Source: Dysosmobacter segnis (lineage in GTDB: Bacteria > Bacillota > Clostridia > Oscillospirales > Oscillospiraceae). From it: a stretch of 63,658 nt of DNA. The DNA is taken from NCBI RefSeq assembly GCF_014297285.1, contig NZ_JACOQI010000017.1, positions 1 to 63,658 on the forward strand, written 5' to 3'. Of this stretch, positions 1 to 8,650 are shown piece by piece (position 1 is the stretch's first letter; every line of letters begins with the position of its first letter). The notes under the pieces were generated by a model that was not told where the DNA came from, searched no databases, and worked only from the letters and a program-made list of their open reading frames with translations. The translations under genes were made by a program, and so were the position numbers.

Positions 1-122
1 GACTACGGCCTATTCACCCACAACTTCGTCGCGAGCCTCGTGAAAAGCTCGCTCCGCTGGTGCTTTCTTTTCTCACGTTGTTTAATTTACAAGGTGCACG
101 TCCCTCAAGCGGAACAGTCACT

Positions 123-151
123 ATTATATCAGGCTCAGTTTCGTTTGTCAA
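123..151 (-). promoter_or_regulatory. Proximal promoter of a probable rRNA operon reading off the left edge
   Basis: On the minus strand TTGACA (151-146) and TATAAT (128-123) are separated by exactly 17 bases, a consensus sigma-A promoter. The transcript would start near 116 and run off the left edge. Its leader carries ACCTTGTAAATTAAACA, a word I associate with clostridial rRNA leaders, followed by a GA-rich stretch. No 16S sequence lies inside the window. The promoter is seen directly; the rRNA assignment is inference. Confidence 0.65.
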
Positions 152-247
152 GTACTTTTTTCAAATCTTTTTCAGATTTTTCTTCAGATCTTTTCAGATC
201 TTCAAGCACCCGACTCATTCACTTCATCGCCGTCAAACAGCTTAGTT

Positions 248-276
248 AGAATACCAGACGATCAAGGAAAAGTCAA
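248..276 (-). promoter_or_regulatory. Distal promoter of the same leftward transcript
   Basis: TTGACT (276-271) and TATTCT (253-248) on the minus strand have a 17-base spacer. Two promoters in tandem about 125 bases apart are typical of rRNA operons. Between them lie short AGATCTGAA-like direct repeats. The rest of 1-450 has no gene I can support; it is AT-rich compared with the coding DNA to its right. Confidence 0.55.
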
Positions 277-450
277 CACGTCTTTCGACGGTTTGTTCAC
301 TTTTTTCCGGCTCTCCTAAAATAGTTTACATAATGTTATTATTTTCCACACCTAGCTAATGCTGATTATAGCTATCATCATCTGTGCTTATCTATTTTTT
401 GACGCGTTTCGTCATTTTGCCTTATCAGGTAAATCAGCTGTCAAATTCAT

Positions 451-486
451 GTAAAGGGCCGGACACCGTTTTTCTGTGTCCGGCCC
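451..486 (-). terminator. Terminator after spoVFB
   Basis: An 11-bp perfect stem (GGGCCGGACAC, 456-466, with 476-486) closes a short A/T loop just past the spoVFB stop on the minus strand. The T tract after it is short (TTTAC), so termination may be incomplete. Confidence 0.6.
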
Positions 487-495
487 CTCAAAAAA

Positions 496-1071
496 CTACT
501 TTAAGAGCAGCGGTTGAAGCTGTTTTCCCTCCAGTGCTGCCTCTACTGTTTTTCCGATCAGCCCAAAATCCGCCGCCAAGGATGCAGGCTTCTTCTCCGG
601 ATCATCCTGTCCAAAGGGTACAAAGTAATAATGCTTCCGATTCAACAGCTCCCCGATGTTCTTCGCCGAGGCGGAAAGGCCGTCATTGGTGGAAAAGGCG
701 ATCACCACAGGCCTGCCGCACCGCAGATGGGATTTGGCTGCCATGGTCACTGCCGTATCGGTGATGCCGTGGGCCAGCTTCGCCAATGTGTTGCCGGTAC
801 AGGGAGCGATGACCAGCACGTCGATCATCCCCTTTGGTCCCAGCGGCTCCACCGACGGAATATCGTAGAGTACCTCATGGCCTGTCAATTCCTCCAGCTG
901 CTCCAGCAGTGCGTCGGACGTTCCGAACCGCGTATCCGTAAAAGCGGCGTTCTCCGACACGATGGGAATGACCGTCTCATATTCTTCCGTCAGCCGTTTC
1001 AGCGCCGCAAGCGCCTTTTCGTGAGTGCAAAAGGACCCGCACAGGGCAAAGCCCACCCGCTCCGTTCTCAT
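496..1071 (-). CDS. spoVFB: Dipicolinate synthase subunit B
   Basis: A 191-residue flavoprotein-fold subunit of dipicolinate synthase, which works with SpoVFA in the mother cell to make the dipicolinic acid loaded into spores. The N-terminal GFALCGSFCTHEKAL, a central APCTGNTLAKLAHGITD and VIAFSTNDGLS are typical of the family. I start at ATG 1071 because it forms an ATGA overlap with the spoVFA stop; the longer reading frame upstream simply overlaps spoVFA. It ends in TAG, the only natural TAG stop I noted in the window. Spore-specific expression is expected from the family, but I did not identify a SigK promoter. Confidence 0.93.
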   Translation of the reverse strand: MRTERVGFALCGSFCTHEKALAALKRLTEEYETVIPIVSENAAFTDTRFGTSDALLEQLEELTGHEVLYDIPSVEPLGPKGMIDVLVIAPCTGNTLAKLAHGITDTAVTMAAKSHLRCGRPVVIAFSTNDGLSASAKNIGELLNRKHYYFVPFGQDDPEKKPASLAADFGLIGKTVEAALEGKQLQPLLLK

Positions 1072-1898
1072 AAAATGACCCCCTGTTCTTTTATAATAGT
1101 ATAGACCGTGTCCCGGATCACGGCTCCCGCCGTTTTGGGCATCAGCTTTCCCGGCAGGCCTCTGGCCCAGATACATTCCAATCCCAAAGCCTCGGCGGCG
1201 CTCAAATCGATTCCCTGAACGGACGCCACATCCACGCAGAGGCAGCCTGGCTTCAATTCCCGCAGACGGTCCTCACCGAAGATCGGCTCCGGGACGGTGT
1301 TGACCACCACATCAAATGCTCCCAAATTCCCTTCCAGCTTTCCAATGTCCGCTGCTTTATAGCCATACGCCTTGGCCCACGCAAGGCTCTCCGGACGCCG
1401 AGCCGCTGCCGTCACATGGGCGCCCATGGCCGTCAGTCGGTGGCACAGCAGCTTTCCGATGCGCCCAAAGCCCAGCACCAAACACCGACTCCCCAGCAGC
1501 GACCGTTCCAAGCGTTCCAAAATCACCTGGACTGTTCCCTCCGCCGTGGCGGCGGCATTGGCCACTGTCAATTCTTCGCGTCGGAAATAGTCGACAAGCT
1601 TCAGGTCCAACTCCGCCGCAAGGGCTGCCTGGGCAGGCTTCACCTGTCCCGCCAGGATCAGCTGATCCCGCCGAAGCTGGCGGAACAGTGCCCCCGCGCC
1701 CCGCCGCGGGCCTTCTATGTTCAGGGTATCCCCCTCCTTGCACAGCGGCAGCGGCAAAATCACCACCTCCGCCGCTACGGCAGCGTCCCAATCCATTTCT
1801 CCGGCCACGCCGCAGGCCGCCACTGTGTATCCGTCCCGGCGCAGCAGCGCCAGCAATTCCTCCTGTCGGCGGTCACCGCCGATGATTCCAAACAGCAA
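1068..1898 (-). CDS. spoVFA: Dipicolinate synthase subunit A
   Basis: A 276-residue NAD(P)-dependent oxidoreductase subunit of dipicolinate synthase. The Rossmann motif LVLGFGRIGKLL lies mid-protein, and the C-terminal half resembles the NAD-binding part of D-2-hydroxyacid dehydrogenases. The reading frame is open further upstream, but TTG at 1898 gives MLFGIIGGDRRQ, a natural family N-terminus, and has an AAGGGGG ribosome site about 10 bases before it. It is translationally coupled to spoVFB by a 4-base overlap and lies 57 bases after cca, so the three probably share a transcript. Confidence 0.9.
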   Translation of the reverse strand: MLFGIIGGDRRQEELLALLRRDGYTVAACGVAGEMDWDAAVAAEVVILPLPLCKEGDTLNIEGPRRGAGALFRQLRRDQLILAGQVKPAQAALAAELDLKLVDYFRREELTVANAAATAEGTVQVILERLERSLLGSRCLVLGFGRIGKLLCHRLTAMGAHVTAAARRPESLAWAKAYGYKAADIGKLEGNLGAFDVVVNTVPEPIFGEDRLRELKPGCLCVDVASVQGIDLSAAEALGLECIWARGLPGKLMPKTAGAVIRDTVYTIIKEQGVIL

Positions 1899-1955
1899 AA
1901 TCCACGCACCCCCTTGCCCCAGCGTATGACGCCGACGCAAAGCTGTGCGTGGATC

Positions 1956-3290
1956 TCATCTGATTTTTCCGGCCGCCGTCAGCAGCGCATCCCGGTCATT
2001 GGGCAGCGTTCCGTCCATGACCTGGTCCAATAGCCCTTGCAGCGTCCGGCCCACCGCCGGGCCGGACAGTCCCAGTCCCAGCAGATCGTTTCCGTTCACC
2101 GCCAGCTGCTTCAGAGAAAAGCAACTTCCCTTTTCCAGTTCCCGGTCCAGCATGGCCTCGATCCGGTCGATCTCCTTCTGCCGGCCACGGAATTCCTCCG
2201 CCTGCCCCATGTTGTCCGCCCGCTGGATGGCGAGAAGGTACCGGAAATTCCGTTCTCCGAAGCGGTTCAGCATCCGGCGGATGCCCTTTTCCGTCTCCAC
2301 CCGGTGATCATGCCACTCCACCAGCTCACCGATCCGTTCCTTAGCGGCATTGTCGAACCGAAGCCGGTCCATGACGCCGTCGGCAATGCGGCGGGAAACC
2401 ACGCCGTGTCCCATGAAATGTCCGATGCCCTGCGTGTCCAAGGCGAAGCACTCCGGCTTACCCATATCGTGAAACAGCACCGCCCAGCGGAGCACCGAGT
2501 CCGGCGGCGCGGCGTCCAGAGCATGAAGCGTGTGCTCCCATACGTCATAACAGTGGTGGGGGTTCCGCTGGTCAAACCCCACCATCGGCAGGATCTCTGG
2601 CAGCCCCGCGCCGATCACGTCCGGGTACCGCCGCAGGACGGACGCTGCCCACGGGCCGCAGAGCAGCTTCGTCAGTTCCTCGTGAACACGCTCCGGGGCC
2701 ATCTCCCGCAGCAAGTTCCGACAGGTCATCAGTGCCTTGCCGGTTTCCGGTTCGATGGAAAAGCCCAGCACCGCCGCAAACCGCAGGCAGCGCAGGATCC
2801 GCAGGGCGTCCTCCGAAAACTGCCGCTCCGGATCGCCCACGCAGCGCAAAATTCCCTCTTGCAGGTCCGCCTGTCCGCCGAAGGGGTCATACACCGTCCC
2901 TCGAAGGTCTGTTGCCATGGCGTTGACGGTAAAATCCCGGCGGGCCAGATCTTCTGTCAGATCAGGGGTAAACGTGACCTGTTCCGGATGACGGTGGTCG
3001 GCGTAAGCGCCATCCCGGCGGAAGGTGGTGGTCTCCACTTTGCCCTCCTGACAGCAGACGGTCACCGTACCGTGCTTCAGTCCCGTGGGAATAGCCTGGT
3101 CGCCGAAAACCTTCATGGTCTCCTCCGGCAGCGCGGAGGTGGTGACGTCCCAATCCTCCGGCATCCGGCCCAGCAGGCTGTCCCGGACGCAGCCGCCCAC
3201 GCAGTACGCCTGATGGCCCGCCGTCTCCAGTGCCGTCAGCGTTTCCCGCACATAGGCAGGAATTTTTAAGTTCACTCGTTTTTCCCGCAT
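1956..3290 (-). CDS. cca: CCA-adding tRNA nucleotidyltransferase
   Basis: A 444-residue class II enzyme that adds or repairs the 3' CCA of tRNAs. The N-terminal nucleotidyltransferase head shows the YCVGGCVRDSLLGR motif and the EDWDVTTSA catalytic Asp pair. An HD-type domain with LFHDMGKPECF follows in the C-terminal half. The start at 3290 is set by AAAGGGGCGGG 4 bases upstream; 27 extra upstream codons are open but lack homology-like sequence. First gene of the leftward cca-spoVFA-spoVFB unit and divergent from murC. Confidence 0.94.
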   Translation of the reverse strand: MREKRVNLKIPAYVRETLTALETAGHQAYCVGGCVRDSLLGRMPEDWDVTTSALPEETMKVFGDQAIPTGLKHGTVTVCCQEGKVETTTFRRDGAYADHRHPEQVTFTPDLTEDLARRDFTVNAMATDLRGTVYDPFGGQADLQEGILRCVGDPERQFSEDALRILRCLRFAAVLGFSIEPETGKALMTCRNLLREMAPERVHEELTKLLCGPWAASVLRRYPDVIGAGLPEILPMVGFDQRNPHHCYDVWEHTLHALDAAPPDSVLRWAVLFHDMGKPECFALDTQGIGHFMGHGVVSRRIADGVMDRLRFDNAAKERIGELVEWHDHRVETEKGIRRMLNRFGERNFRYLLAIQRADNMGQAEEFRGRQKEIDRIEAMLDRELEKGSCFSLKQLAVNGNDLLGLGLSGPAVGRTLQGLLDQVMDGTLPNDRDALLTAAGKIR

Positions 3291-3308
3291 ATTTCCCGCC
3301 CCTTTCAG

Positions 3309-3337
3309 TTGCATTTTCCAAAAACACATACTATAAT
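3309..3337 (+). promoter_or_regulatory. Promoter of murC
   Basis: TTGCAT (3309-3314), a 17-base spacer, then TATAAT (3332-3337). Its start point would be about 75 bases before the murC ATG. It lies in the 130-base divergent region between cca and murC. Confidence 0.6.
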
Positions 3338-3420
3338 AAGTTGATTTGGAATCGGTACTACTATACACCATTTTCCGCCGTCACGCAATCACGGCGTTTT
3401 TTGAAAGGAAGAGCCTTTAT

Positions 3421-4815
3421 ATGATGAACAATCCCAAGCCCATTTCCGAATTTCTGGTTCCCGGCAAGCGCGCCCATCTGGTAGGCATCGGCGGCGTGTC
3501 CATGTGTCCGCTGGCAGAGGTGCTGGCCGGTAAGGGTCTGCTGGTGCAGGGCTCCGATATGACGGAGAGTGATTCCGTCAAGCATCTGCGCTCCAAGGGC
3601 ATTTCCGTTGCCATCGGCCACAACGCGGAAAACTTAGGTGACTGCGATTTTGTGATCCGCACCGCCGCCGTCCATGACGGCAACCCGGAGATCGCCGGGG
3701 CCATCGCCCGGGGCATCCCCGTCTATGAGCGGGCGCAGGCCTGGGGCGCCCTGATGCGGAAATACCCCAACGCCCTGTGCGTTTCCGGCACCCACGGCAA
3801 AACCACCACCACCTCCATGTGCACCCACATTTTTATGGCGGCGGAGCAGGACCCCACCGTGATGATCGGCGGCACATTGCCTCTGCTCCACTCCGGCTAC
3901 CGGGTGGGCCACGGCGACACCATTATTCTGGAATCCTGTGAATACTGCAACAGCTTTCTCAGCTTTTATCCCACTGTGGCGGTGATTCTGAACGTAGAGG
4001 CCGACCATCTGGATTTCTTCAAGGATCTGGGGGACATCCAGCATTCCTTCCGCTCCTTTGCGGAGCTAGTACCGCAGGAGACCGGTCATGTGGTTGCCAA
4101 CTATGATAACGCCAGCGCCAGAACAGCTCTGAATGGTCTGGACCGCCCTCTGTTCTGGTTCAGCCTCCACGATCCCAAGGCCGACTGCCGCGCGGAGCAC
4201 ATCACCTGGACCGACGGTCTCCCCAGCTTTGACATTGTGATCCACGGCGAGGTCTACGCCCATGTGGAATTGAAGGTGGGTGGCGAGCACAACATCTGCA
4301 ACGCTCTGGCCGCCGCCTCCGCCGCCTATGTGCTGGGTCTGCCCGGCAGCGCCGTGGAAACCGGTCTGGCCGGCTTTACCGGCGCGGGCCGCCGCTTTGA
4401 GTACAAGGGGGAGTATCACGGTGCCAAGGTCTACGATGACTACGCCCACCATCCCGATGAGCTTCACGCCCTTTTGACCATGGCCCGCCAGCTTGGCTAT
4501 CAGCGGCTGGTGGTGGCCTTCCAGCCCCACACCTATTCCCGCACGGCCAAGCTGTTTGACCGGTTCGTGGAGGAATTGAAGTTGGCAGATGTGGCAGTTC
4601 TGGCGGAGATCTACGCCGCCCGTGAGCAGAACACCATGGGTATTTCCTCCGCTGATCTGGCCCGGAACATTCCCGGCAGCGTCTACTGCTCTACTTTAGA
4701 TAAGGTAACTGCCCAGCTGCGGGAGCTGGCCCGCCCCGGCGACCTGATCCTTACCGTAGGCGCGGGCGACATCTACCGGGCCGGTGAAAAACTGCTGAGC
4801 GAAACGGAGGGCTGA
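3421..4815 (+). CDS. murC: UDP-N-acetylmuramate--L-alanine ligase
   Basis: A 464-residue cytoplasmic Mur ligase that adds L-alanine to UDP-MurNAc at the first amino-acid step of peptidoglycan precursor synthesis. The N-terminal Rossmann motif HLVGIGGVSM is at about 20-28, the ATP loop GTHGKTTTT at 123-131, and the C-terminal domain carries YDDYAHHPDE. Start at 3421 follows GAAAGGAAG by 9 bases. Length is normal. The stop overlaps the next start (TGATG), so the following editing protein is translated from the same message. Confidence 0.96.
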   Translation: MMNNPKPISEFLVPGKRAHLVGIGGVSMCPLAEVLAGKGLLVQGSDMTESDSVKHLRSKGISVAIGHNAENLGDCDFVIRTAAVHDGNPEIAGAIARGIPVYERAQAWGALMRKYPNALCVSGTHGKTTTTSMCTHIFMAAEQDPTVMIGGTLPLLHSGYRVGHGDTIILESCEYCNSFLSFYPTVAVILNVEADHLDFFKDLGDIQHSFRSFAELVPQETGHVVANYDNASARTALNGLDRPLFWFSLHDPKADCRAEHITWTDGLPSFDIVIHGEVYAHVELKVGGEHNICNALAAASAAYVLGLPGSAVETGLAGFTGAGRRFEYKGEYHGAKVYDDYAHHPDELHALLTMARQLGYQRLVVAFQPHTYSRTAKLFDRFVEELKLADVAVLAEIYAAREQNTMGISSADLARNIPGSVYCSTLDKVTAQLRELARPGDLILTVGAGDIYRAGEKLLSETEG

Positions 4816-5360
4816 TGATGACCGTTTCTGAAATTTACACCACCTCCCCCACCCAAGGCCCTGAAAAGGTTCTGGAGAGCTTCGCCCTGTTGGACCAGCT
4901 CCACATCCCGTACAGCCGGGTAGAGCACGAGCCTGCCGAGACCATGGAGGCCTGCGCCGCCATTTCTGACGCGCTGGGCATCCGCATCTGCAAAAACCTT
5001 TTCCTCTGCAACCGCCAAAAGACTGATTTCTACCTGCTGACCATGCCGGAGGACAAGCCCTTTCACACCAAGGACCTCAGCGCCCAGATCGGCTCCTCCC
5101 GTCTCTCCTTCGCCCCGCCGGAACTGATGGAAGAGCTGATCCACTGCACCCCCGGCTCCGCCAGCGTTTTAGGACTGGCCTATGACACGGAGCATCGGGT
5201 CCGGCTGCTGATGGACCGGGAAACCTACGAGGCGGCGCAGTTCGGCTGCCATCCCTGCCTGAACACCGGCAGCCTGCGAATGGCCACCGCCGACCTTCTG
5301 AACGTGTTCCTCCCCCATACCGGCCACACGGTCACGGTAGTGGACCTGCCCAATAAATAA
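4815..5360 (+). CDS. Prolyl-tRNA editing protein (YbaK/ProX superfamily)
   Basis: A 181-residue single-domain deacylase of the YbaK/ProXp-ala type. Such proteins hydrolyse mischarged aminoacyl-tRNA, usually Ala-tRNAPro, in trans. Family traits include KNLFLCNRQ with the substrate-site lysine, FHTKDLSAQIGSSRLSFA and a Cys-His-Pro segment (FGCHPCLNTGSL) near the C-terminus. The start overlaps the murC stop by one base, and a second ATG follows immediately at 4818. Substrate assignment among the ProX, PrdX and YbaK branches is inference. Confidence 0.85.
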   Translation: MMTVSEIYTTSPTQGPEKVLESFALLDQLHIPYSRVEHEPAETMEACAAISDALGIRICKNLFLCNRQKTDFYLLTMPEDKPFHTKDLSAQIGSSRLSFAPPELMEELIHCTPGSASVLGLAYDTEHRVRLLMDRETYEAAQFGCHPCLNTGSLRMATADLLNVFLPHTGHTVTVVDLPNK

Positions 5361-5369
5361 GGAGGCGCC

Positions 5370-6041
5370 ATGAAAAAGTTGATTGCCGCACTGTCCCTGC
5401 TCTTTGTTCTCTCCCTCACCGCCTGCGGCAACTCCGATGCCGCGCTCCGACAGGAAAACGAAGCCCTCCGCCAGCAGATATTGGCTTTGGAGGCTGAACG
5501 GGACAATCTTACCAAAGAAAACAAGGATCTGACTGAGGAAAACGCCGCGCTGGACGACACAGCCCCAGAATCCGGGGACGATGAGGCCAATCCCATCGAC
5601 CGCTTCTTTGAAGGTGTGGATGTCGGTTCCTCCACGGCAGAGATGAACGCCGTGGCCGACAGTTGGGCCGGTGCTTGGGAATCCGAATGTCGGAATGCTG
5701 CCAAGTGGCTGAAGGGACAGCTCCCGCTTCAGGAGGATCAGGCATTGGTGGATGCTTACATCGCCTCTGCCGAGGAACAGTCCGCCCGGATGGACATTAT
5801 GGCTATCTATCCCATTGCGGACCTCACTCTTCCGCAGACTGACCGGAGCGCTTCCAGCGGCACCCTCCGGGGCGTCCTCTGGGCGGGAGCTCATCAGCAG
5901 ATCTGGAAGGACACCTTCTATCAGCTGCTGTATGTGGCCCCGGACTACACCAGCGGCGTGGATTCCGCCGTGTCCTATCAGTTTCTCTTTGACGTAGAGG
6001 CAGCACAGACGCAGCTGGACTCGTTGCTTTCCGCAGATTGA
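5370..6041 (+). CDS. Lipoprotein with coiled coil, function unknown
   Basis: A 223-residue exported protein that I do not recognise. A short signal peptide ends in the lipobox LTAC, so it should be lipid-anchored by Lgt. Residues about 25-65 form a heptad-rich coiled coil (repeats of LRQEN, ALEAERDNL, KENKDLTEEN). A conserved-looking globular part of about 150 residues follows, containing NAVADSWAGAWESE. It lies 9 bases after the editing protein with an AAGGAGG ribosome site, so it is part of the murC transcript. A role in envelope sensing or adhesion cannot be judged from sequence. Confidence 0.8.
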   Translation: MKKLIAALSLLFVLSLTACGNSDAALRQENEALRQQILALEAERDNLTKENKDLTEENAALDDTAPESGDDEANPIDRFFEGVDVGSSTAEMNAVADSWAGAWESECRNAAKWLKGQLPLQEDQALVDAYIASAEEQSARMDIMAIYPIADLTLPQTDRSASSGTLRGVLWAGAHQQIWKDTFYQLLYVAPDYTSGVDSAVSYQFLFDVEAAQTQLDSLLSAD

Positions 6042-6075
6042 AAAACGTTGTCCATTGTAACCGAATTATAGTTGA

Positions 6076-6130
6076 CATAAAATCCACCCCATATGCTGTT
6101 CTCAAAAACAGATGTGGGGTGGATTTTATG
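6076..6130. repeat. Long perfect inverted repeat (hairpin)
   Basis: Two perfectly complementary 16-base arms (6076-6091 and 6115-6130) enclose an inner CTGTT/AACAG pairing, giving a 55-base near-palindrome. There is no T tract, so it is not a typical terminator. A TTGACA overlaps its left end (6072-6077). It lies between the lipoprotein stop and the remnant at 6128-6232, and its right arm ends in that remnant's ATG. Confidence 0.75.
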
Positions 6131-6232
6131 AAGCATACGTGCTTGCATTGTTGGCCGCAGCATTACCTCCTCTCCCTCACCGCCTACGGCGGCTCCCAAC
6201 CGGACGCGCCGGCACTGGAACCCGCAGGCTGA
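6128..6232 (+). pseudogene. Remnant of a lipoprotein N-terminus
   Basis: A 34-codon frame reads MKHTCL, then a scrambled stretch, then LLSLTAYGGSQPDAP and a stop. Adding one G near 6142 and removing one C near 6166 restores an alanine/leucine signal peptide. The lipobox Cys is replaced by Tyr (TAC for TGC). This fits a decayed lipoprotein signal region whose mature part is lost. Inferred from the resemblance of LLSLTA-GGS to the other lipoproteins in this window. Confidence 0.45.
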
Positions 6233-6283
6233 CCGCTTCAGGTTTCCGTGCAAAGTTCTCCATTCAAGCTCAACACTCCTTAT

Positions 6284-6318
6284 AAAAAAATCCTGCCGCA
6301 ATGCGGCAGGATTTTTTT
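6284..6318. terminator. Bidirectional terminator between the murC unit and nfnAB
   Basis: A 16-bp perfect stem (seven A then TCCTGCCGC, pairing with GCGGCAGGA and seven T) with a 3-base loop. T tracts are present on both strands, so it can end both the rightward murC unit and the leftward nfnAB unit. Confidence 0.9.
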
Positions 6319-6331
6319 ATAATAGGATTCT

Positions 6332-7714
6332 TTACTTGCTGAGAGCCTCATCGATGGCCTTGGCAGCAGTCTTGCCTGCGCCCATGGCCAGAATGACGGT
6401 AGCAGCGCCGGTCACGGCGTCGCCGCCAGCGTAAACGTGCTCGCGGGAGGTCAGGCCGTCCTCGTTGACCACGATGCCGCCCTTCTTGTTGATCTCCAGA
6501 CCCTTGGTGGTGGACTTGATCAGGGGGTTGGGGCTGGTGCCCAGAGCCATGATAACGCAGTCCACGTCCAGCTCGAACTCGCTGCCAGGAACCTCAATAG
6601 GACGGCGGCGGCCGGAGGCGTCAGGCTCGCCCAGTTCCATCTTGATGCAGCGGATCTTGTTGACATTGTCGTTCTCGTCGGCCATGATCTCCACAGGATT
6701 GTTGAGGGTCTTGAAGATGATGCCCTCTTCCTCGGCGTGCTCCACCTCTTCCTTACGGGCGGGGAGCTCCTCCATGCCGCGGCGATAGACCACATAGACC
6801 TCGGCGCCCAGACGCTTTGCGCAGCGGGCGGCGTCCATAGCCACGTTGCCGCCGCCCACAACAGCCACCTTCTTGGGGTGCTGGATGGGAGTGTCGGAAT
6901 CAGGCTTATAGGCCTTCATCAGGTTGATACGGGTCAGGAACTCGTTGGCGGAGAGGACGCCCTTGTAGTTGACACCGGGGATGTTCATGAACATAGGCAG
7001 GCCAGCGCCGGAGCCGATGAACACGGCCTCGAAGCCCTGCTCCTCCATCAGCTCGTCCACGGTGATGGTACGGCCGATGACGGTATCGGTGGCGATGGTA
7101 ACGCCCAGCTCCTTCAGGCCGTCCACTTCTTTCTGAACGATGGTCTTGGGCAGACGGAACTCGGGGATGCCGTACACCAGAACGCCGCCAGCCAGATGCA
7201 GAGCCTCAAACACGGTGACGTCATAACCCTTCCGGGCCAGGTCGCCGGCACAGGTCAGGCCGGAGGGACCGGAACCCACCACAGCCACACGGTGGCCGTT
7301 GGAAGCGGGCTTCTCCGCAGCGCCGGAAGCATGCTCACGGTGCCAGTCGGCCACGAAGCGCTCCAGACGGCCGATGCCCACAGGCTCGCCCTTGATGCCG
7401 CGGACGCAGTACTTCTCGCACTGGCTCTCCTGGGGGCAGACACGGCCACAAACAGCGGGCAGAGCGGAGGTAGCGGCGATGATCTGATAAGCGGCCTCGA
7501 AATCGCCCTTGGCGACCTCGGCAATGAAATCAGGGATATGTACCATCACGGGGCAGCCCTGCATGCAGGGCTTGTTCTTGCAGTTCAGGCAGCGGGTGGC
7601 TTCATCCAGAGCCTGCTCCTCGGTGTAGCCCAGAGCGACCTCGTCAAAGTTCTTGTTCCGGACGTTGGGGTCCTGAGAGGGCATGGGATTCTTCTTCAAA
7701 GACATATTGGCCAT
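6332..7714 (-). CDS. nfnB: NfnB: NADP-binding, FeS-FAD subunit of ferredoxin:NADP transhydrogenase
   Basis: A 460-residue protein like the small subunit of glutamate synthase. An N-terminal 2x[4Fe-4S] domain carries CLNCKNKPCMQGCP and CGRVCPQESQCEKYC. Two dinucleotide-binding motifs follow: VAVVGSGPSGLTCAG (FAD) and VAVVGGGNVAMDAARC (NADP). With NfnA it forms the cytoplasmic electron-bifurcating complex that couples NADPH, NADH and ferredoxin. Its gene follows nfnA by 2 bases, the usual order. No large glutamate synthase subunit is nearby, which supports Nfn over GltD. Confidence 0.88.
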   Translation of the reverse strand: MANMSLKKNPMPSQDPNVRNKNFDEVALGYTEEQALDEATRCLNCKNKPCMQGCPVMVHIPDFIAEVAKGDFEAAYQIIAATSALPAVCGRVCPQESQCEKYCVRGIKGEPVGIGRLERFVADWHREHASGAAEKPASNGHRVAVVGSGPSGLTCAGDLARKGYDVTVFEALHLAGGVLVYGIPEFRLPKTIVQKEVDGLKELGVTIATDTVIGRTITVDELMEEQGFEAVFIGSGAGLPMFMNIPGVNYKGVLSANEFLTRINLMKAYKPDSDTPIQHPKKVAVVGGGNVAMDAARCAKRLGAEVYVVYRRGMEELPARKEEVEHAEEEGIIFKTLNNPVEIMADENDNVNKIRCIKMELGEPDASGRRRPIEVPGSEFELDVDCVIMALGTSPNPLIKSTTKGLEINKKGGIVVNEDGLTSREHVYAGGDAVTGAATVILAMGAGKTAAKAIDEALSK

Positions 7715-7716
7715 GG

Positions 7717-8559
7717 TTATTCGGCCTCCTTCTTGAACAGGTTGCAGGTCTCCTCGTACTTGTGGGCCTCGAAGTCCTTATACATCTGGTTCCGCTTGAC
7801 TGCCAGATCCCAGTCCACCTTGTGACCGTCAAAGTCAGGACCGTCCACGCAGGCGAACTTCATCTCGCCGCCCACGGACAGGCGGCAGCCGCCGCACATG
7901 CCGGTGCCGTCGATCATGATGGGGCTCATGGAAACGGTGGTGGGGATGCCGTAAGGCTCCGTGGTCTTGGAGACGAACTTCATCATCACCATGGGGCCGA
8001 TGGCGAACACTTCATCATACTGGTTGCCGGCGTCGATCAGCTCCTTCAGAGCCTCGGTGACCAGACCCTTGCGGCCATAGGAACCGTCATCGGTGCAGAC
8101 GATCAGCTTGTCGCTGGACTTCTTGAAGTCCTCCTCCAGGATCACCAGATCCTCGGAGCGGAAGCCCACGATGGCATGGACCTCAGCGCCATCGTCATGG
8201 AACTTCTTCAGCACGGGATACGCAATGGCGCAGCCCACGCCGCCGCCCACAACGGCGACCTTCTTCTTGCCCTCGGTCTCGGTGGGCTTGCCCAGAGGTC
8301 CCACGAAGTCTGCCAGGCAATCGCCTTCCTTCATGTGGCTGAGCTTCACAGTGGTGGCACCAACCGTCTGAACAATGATGGTGACGGTGCCCTTTTCGGG
8401 ATCATAGGCGTTGATGGTGATGGGGATACGCTCGCCGTTTTCATCCGTCCGCAGGATGATAAACTGACCGGGCTGAGCCTTTTTGGCAATGAGGGGCGCT
8501 TCGATCTCATAGAGAGTTACGGTGGGCCTCAGTGCCTCTTTTCTCACGATTCGGTACAT
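7717..8559 (-). CDS. nfnA: NfnA: ferredoxin-NADP reductase-like subunit (FAD, [2Fe-2S])
   Basis: A 280-residue dihydroorotate dehydrogenase electron-transfer/ferredoxin-NADP reductase-like protein and partner of NfnB. It has a flavin-binding barrel (PGQFIILR), the NAD-binding segment VAVVGGGVGCAIAYP, and a C-terminal cysteine cluster MCGGCRLSVGG plus FACVDGP for the iron-sulfur centre. The start at 8559 is chosen for GAAAGGAAG; 28 codons further upstream are open but span the promoter. SudB-type sulfide dehydrogenase is the main alternative name for the same architecture. Confidence 0.86.
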   Translation of the reverse strand: MYRIVRKEALRPTVTLYEIEAPLIAKKAQPGQFIILRTDENGERIPITINAYDPEKGTVTIIVQTVGATTVKLSHMKEGDCLADFVGPLGKPTETEGKKKVAVVGGGVGCAIAYPVLKKFHDDGAEVHAIVGFRSEDLVILEEDFKKSSDKLIVCTDDGSYGRKGLVTEALKELIDAGNQYDEVFAIGPMVMMKFVSKTTEPYGIPTTVSMSPIMIDGTGMCGGCRLSVGGEMKFACVDGPDFDGHKVDWDLAVKRNQMYKDFEAHKYEETCNLFKKEAE

Positions 8560-8621
8560 ATTGGTGTCTCTTCCTTTCCTATCTGAAATTCTTCCAACAT
8601 AATAAATCGCACATTGTCTGA

Positions 8622-8650
8622 ATTTTAACATAGGTGCTTTCATCCGTCAA
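8622..8650 (-). promoter_or_regulatory. Promoter of nfnAB
   Basis: Minus-strand TTGACG (8650-8645), a 17-base spacer and TAAAAT (8627-8622), about 60 bases before the nfnA start. Confidence 0.65.

Noticed and set aside
1..116. Start of a 16S rRNA gene at the left edge
   Set aside because: The leader resembles an rRNA operon leader, but the conserved 16S 5' sequence is not present in the window.
6332..7714. Glutamate synthase small subunit (GltD)
   Set aside because: No large subunit gene is nearby, and the direct pairing with the ferredoxin-NADP reductase-like gene fits NfnAB better.
6437..7825. A 462-codon plus-strand frame opposite nfnB
   Set aside because: Shadow of the GC-rich nfnB/nfnA coding strand; the minus strand has clear family motifs. 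The same reasoning removes the long antisense frames opposite pcrA, the M56 gene, the transketolase and the Fe-ADH.
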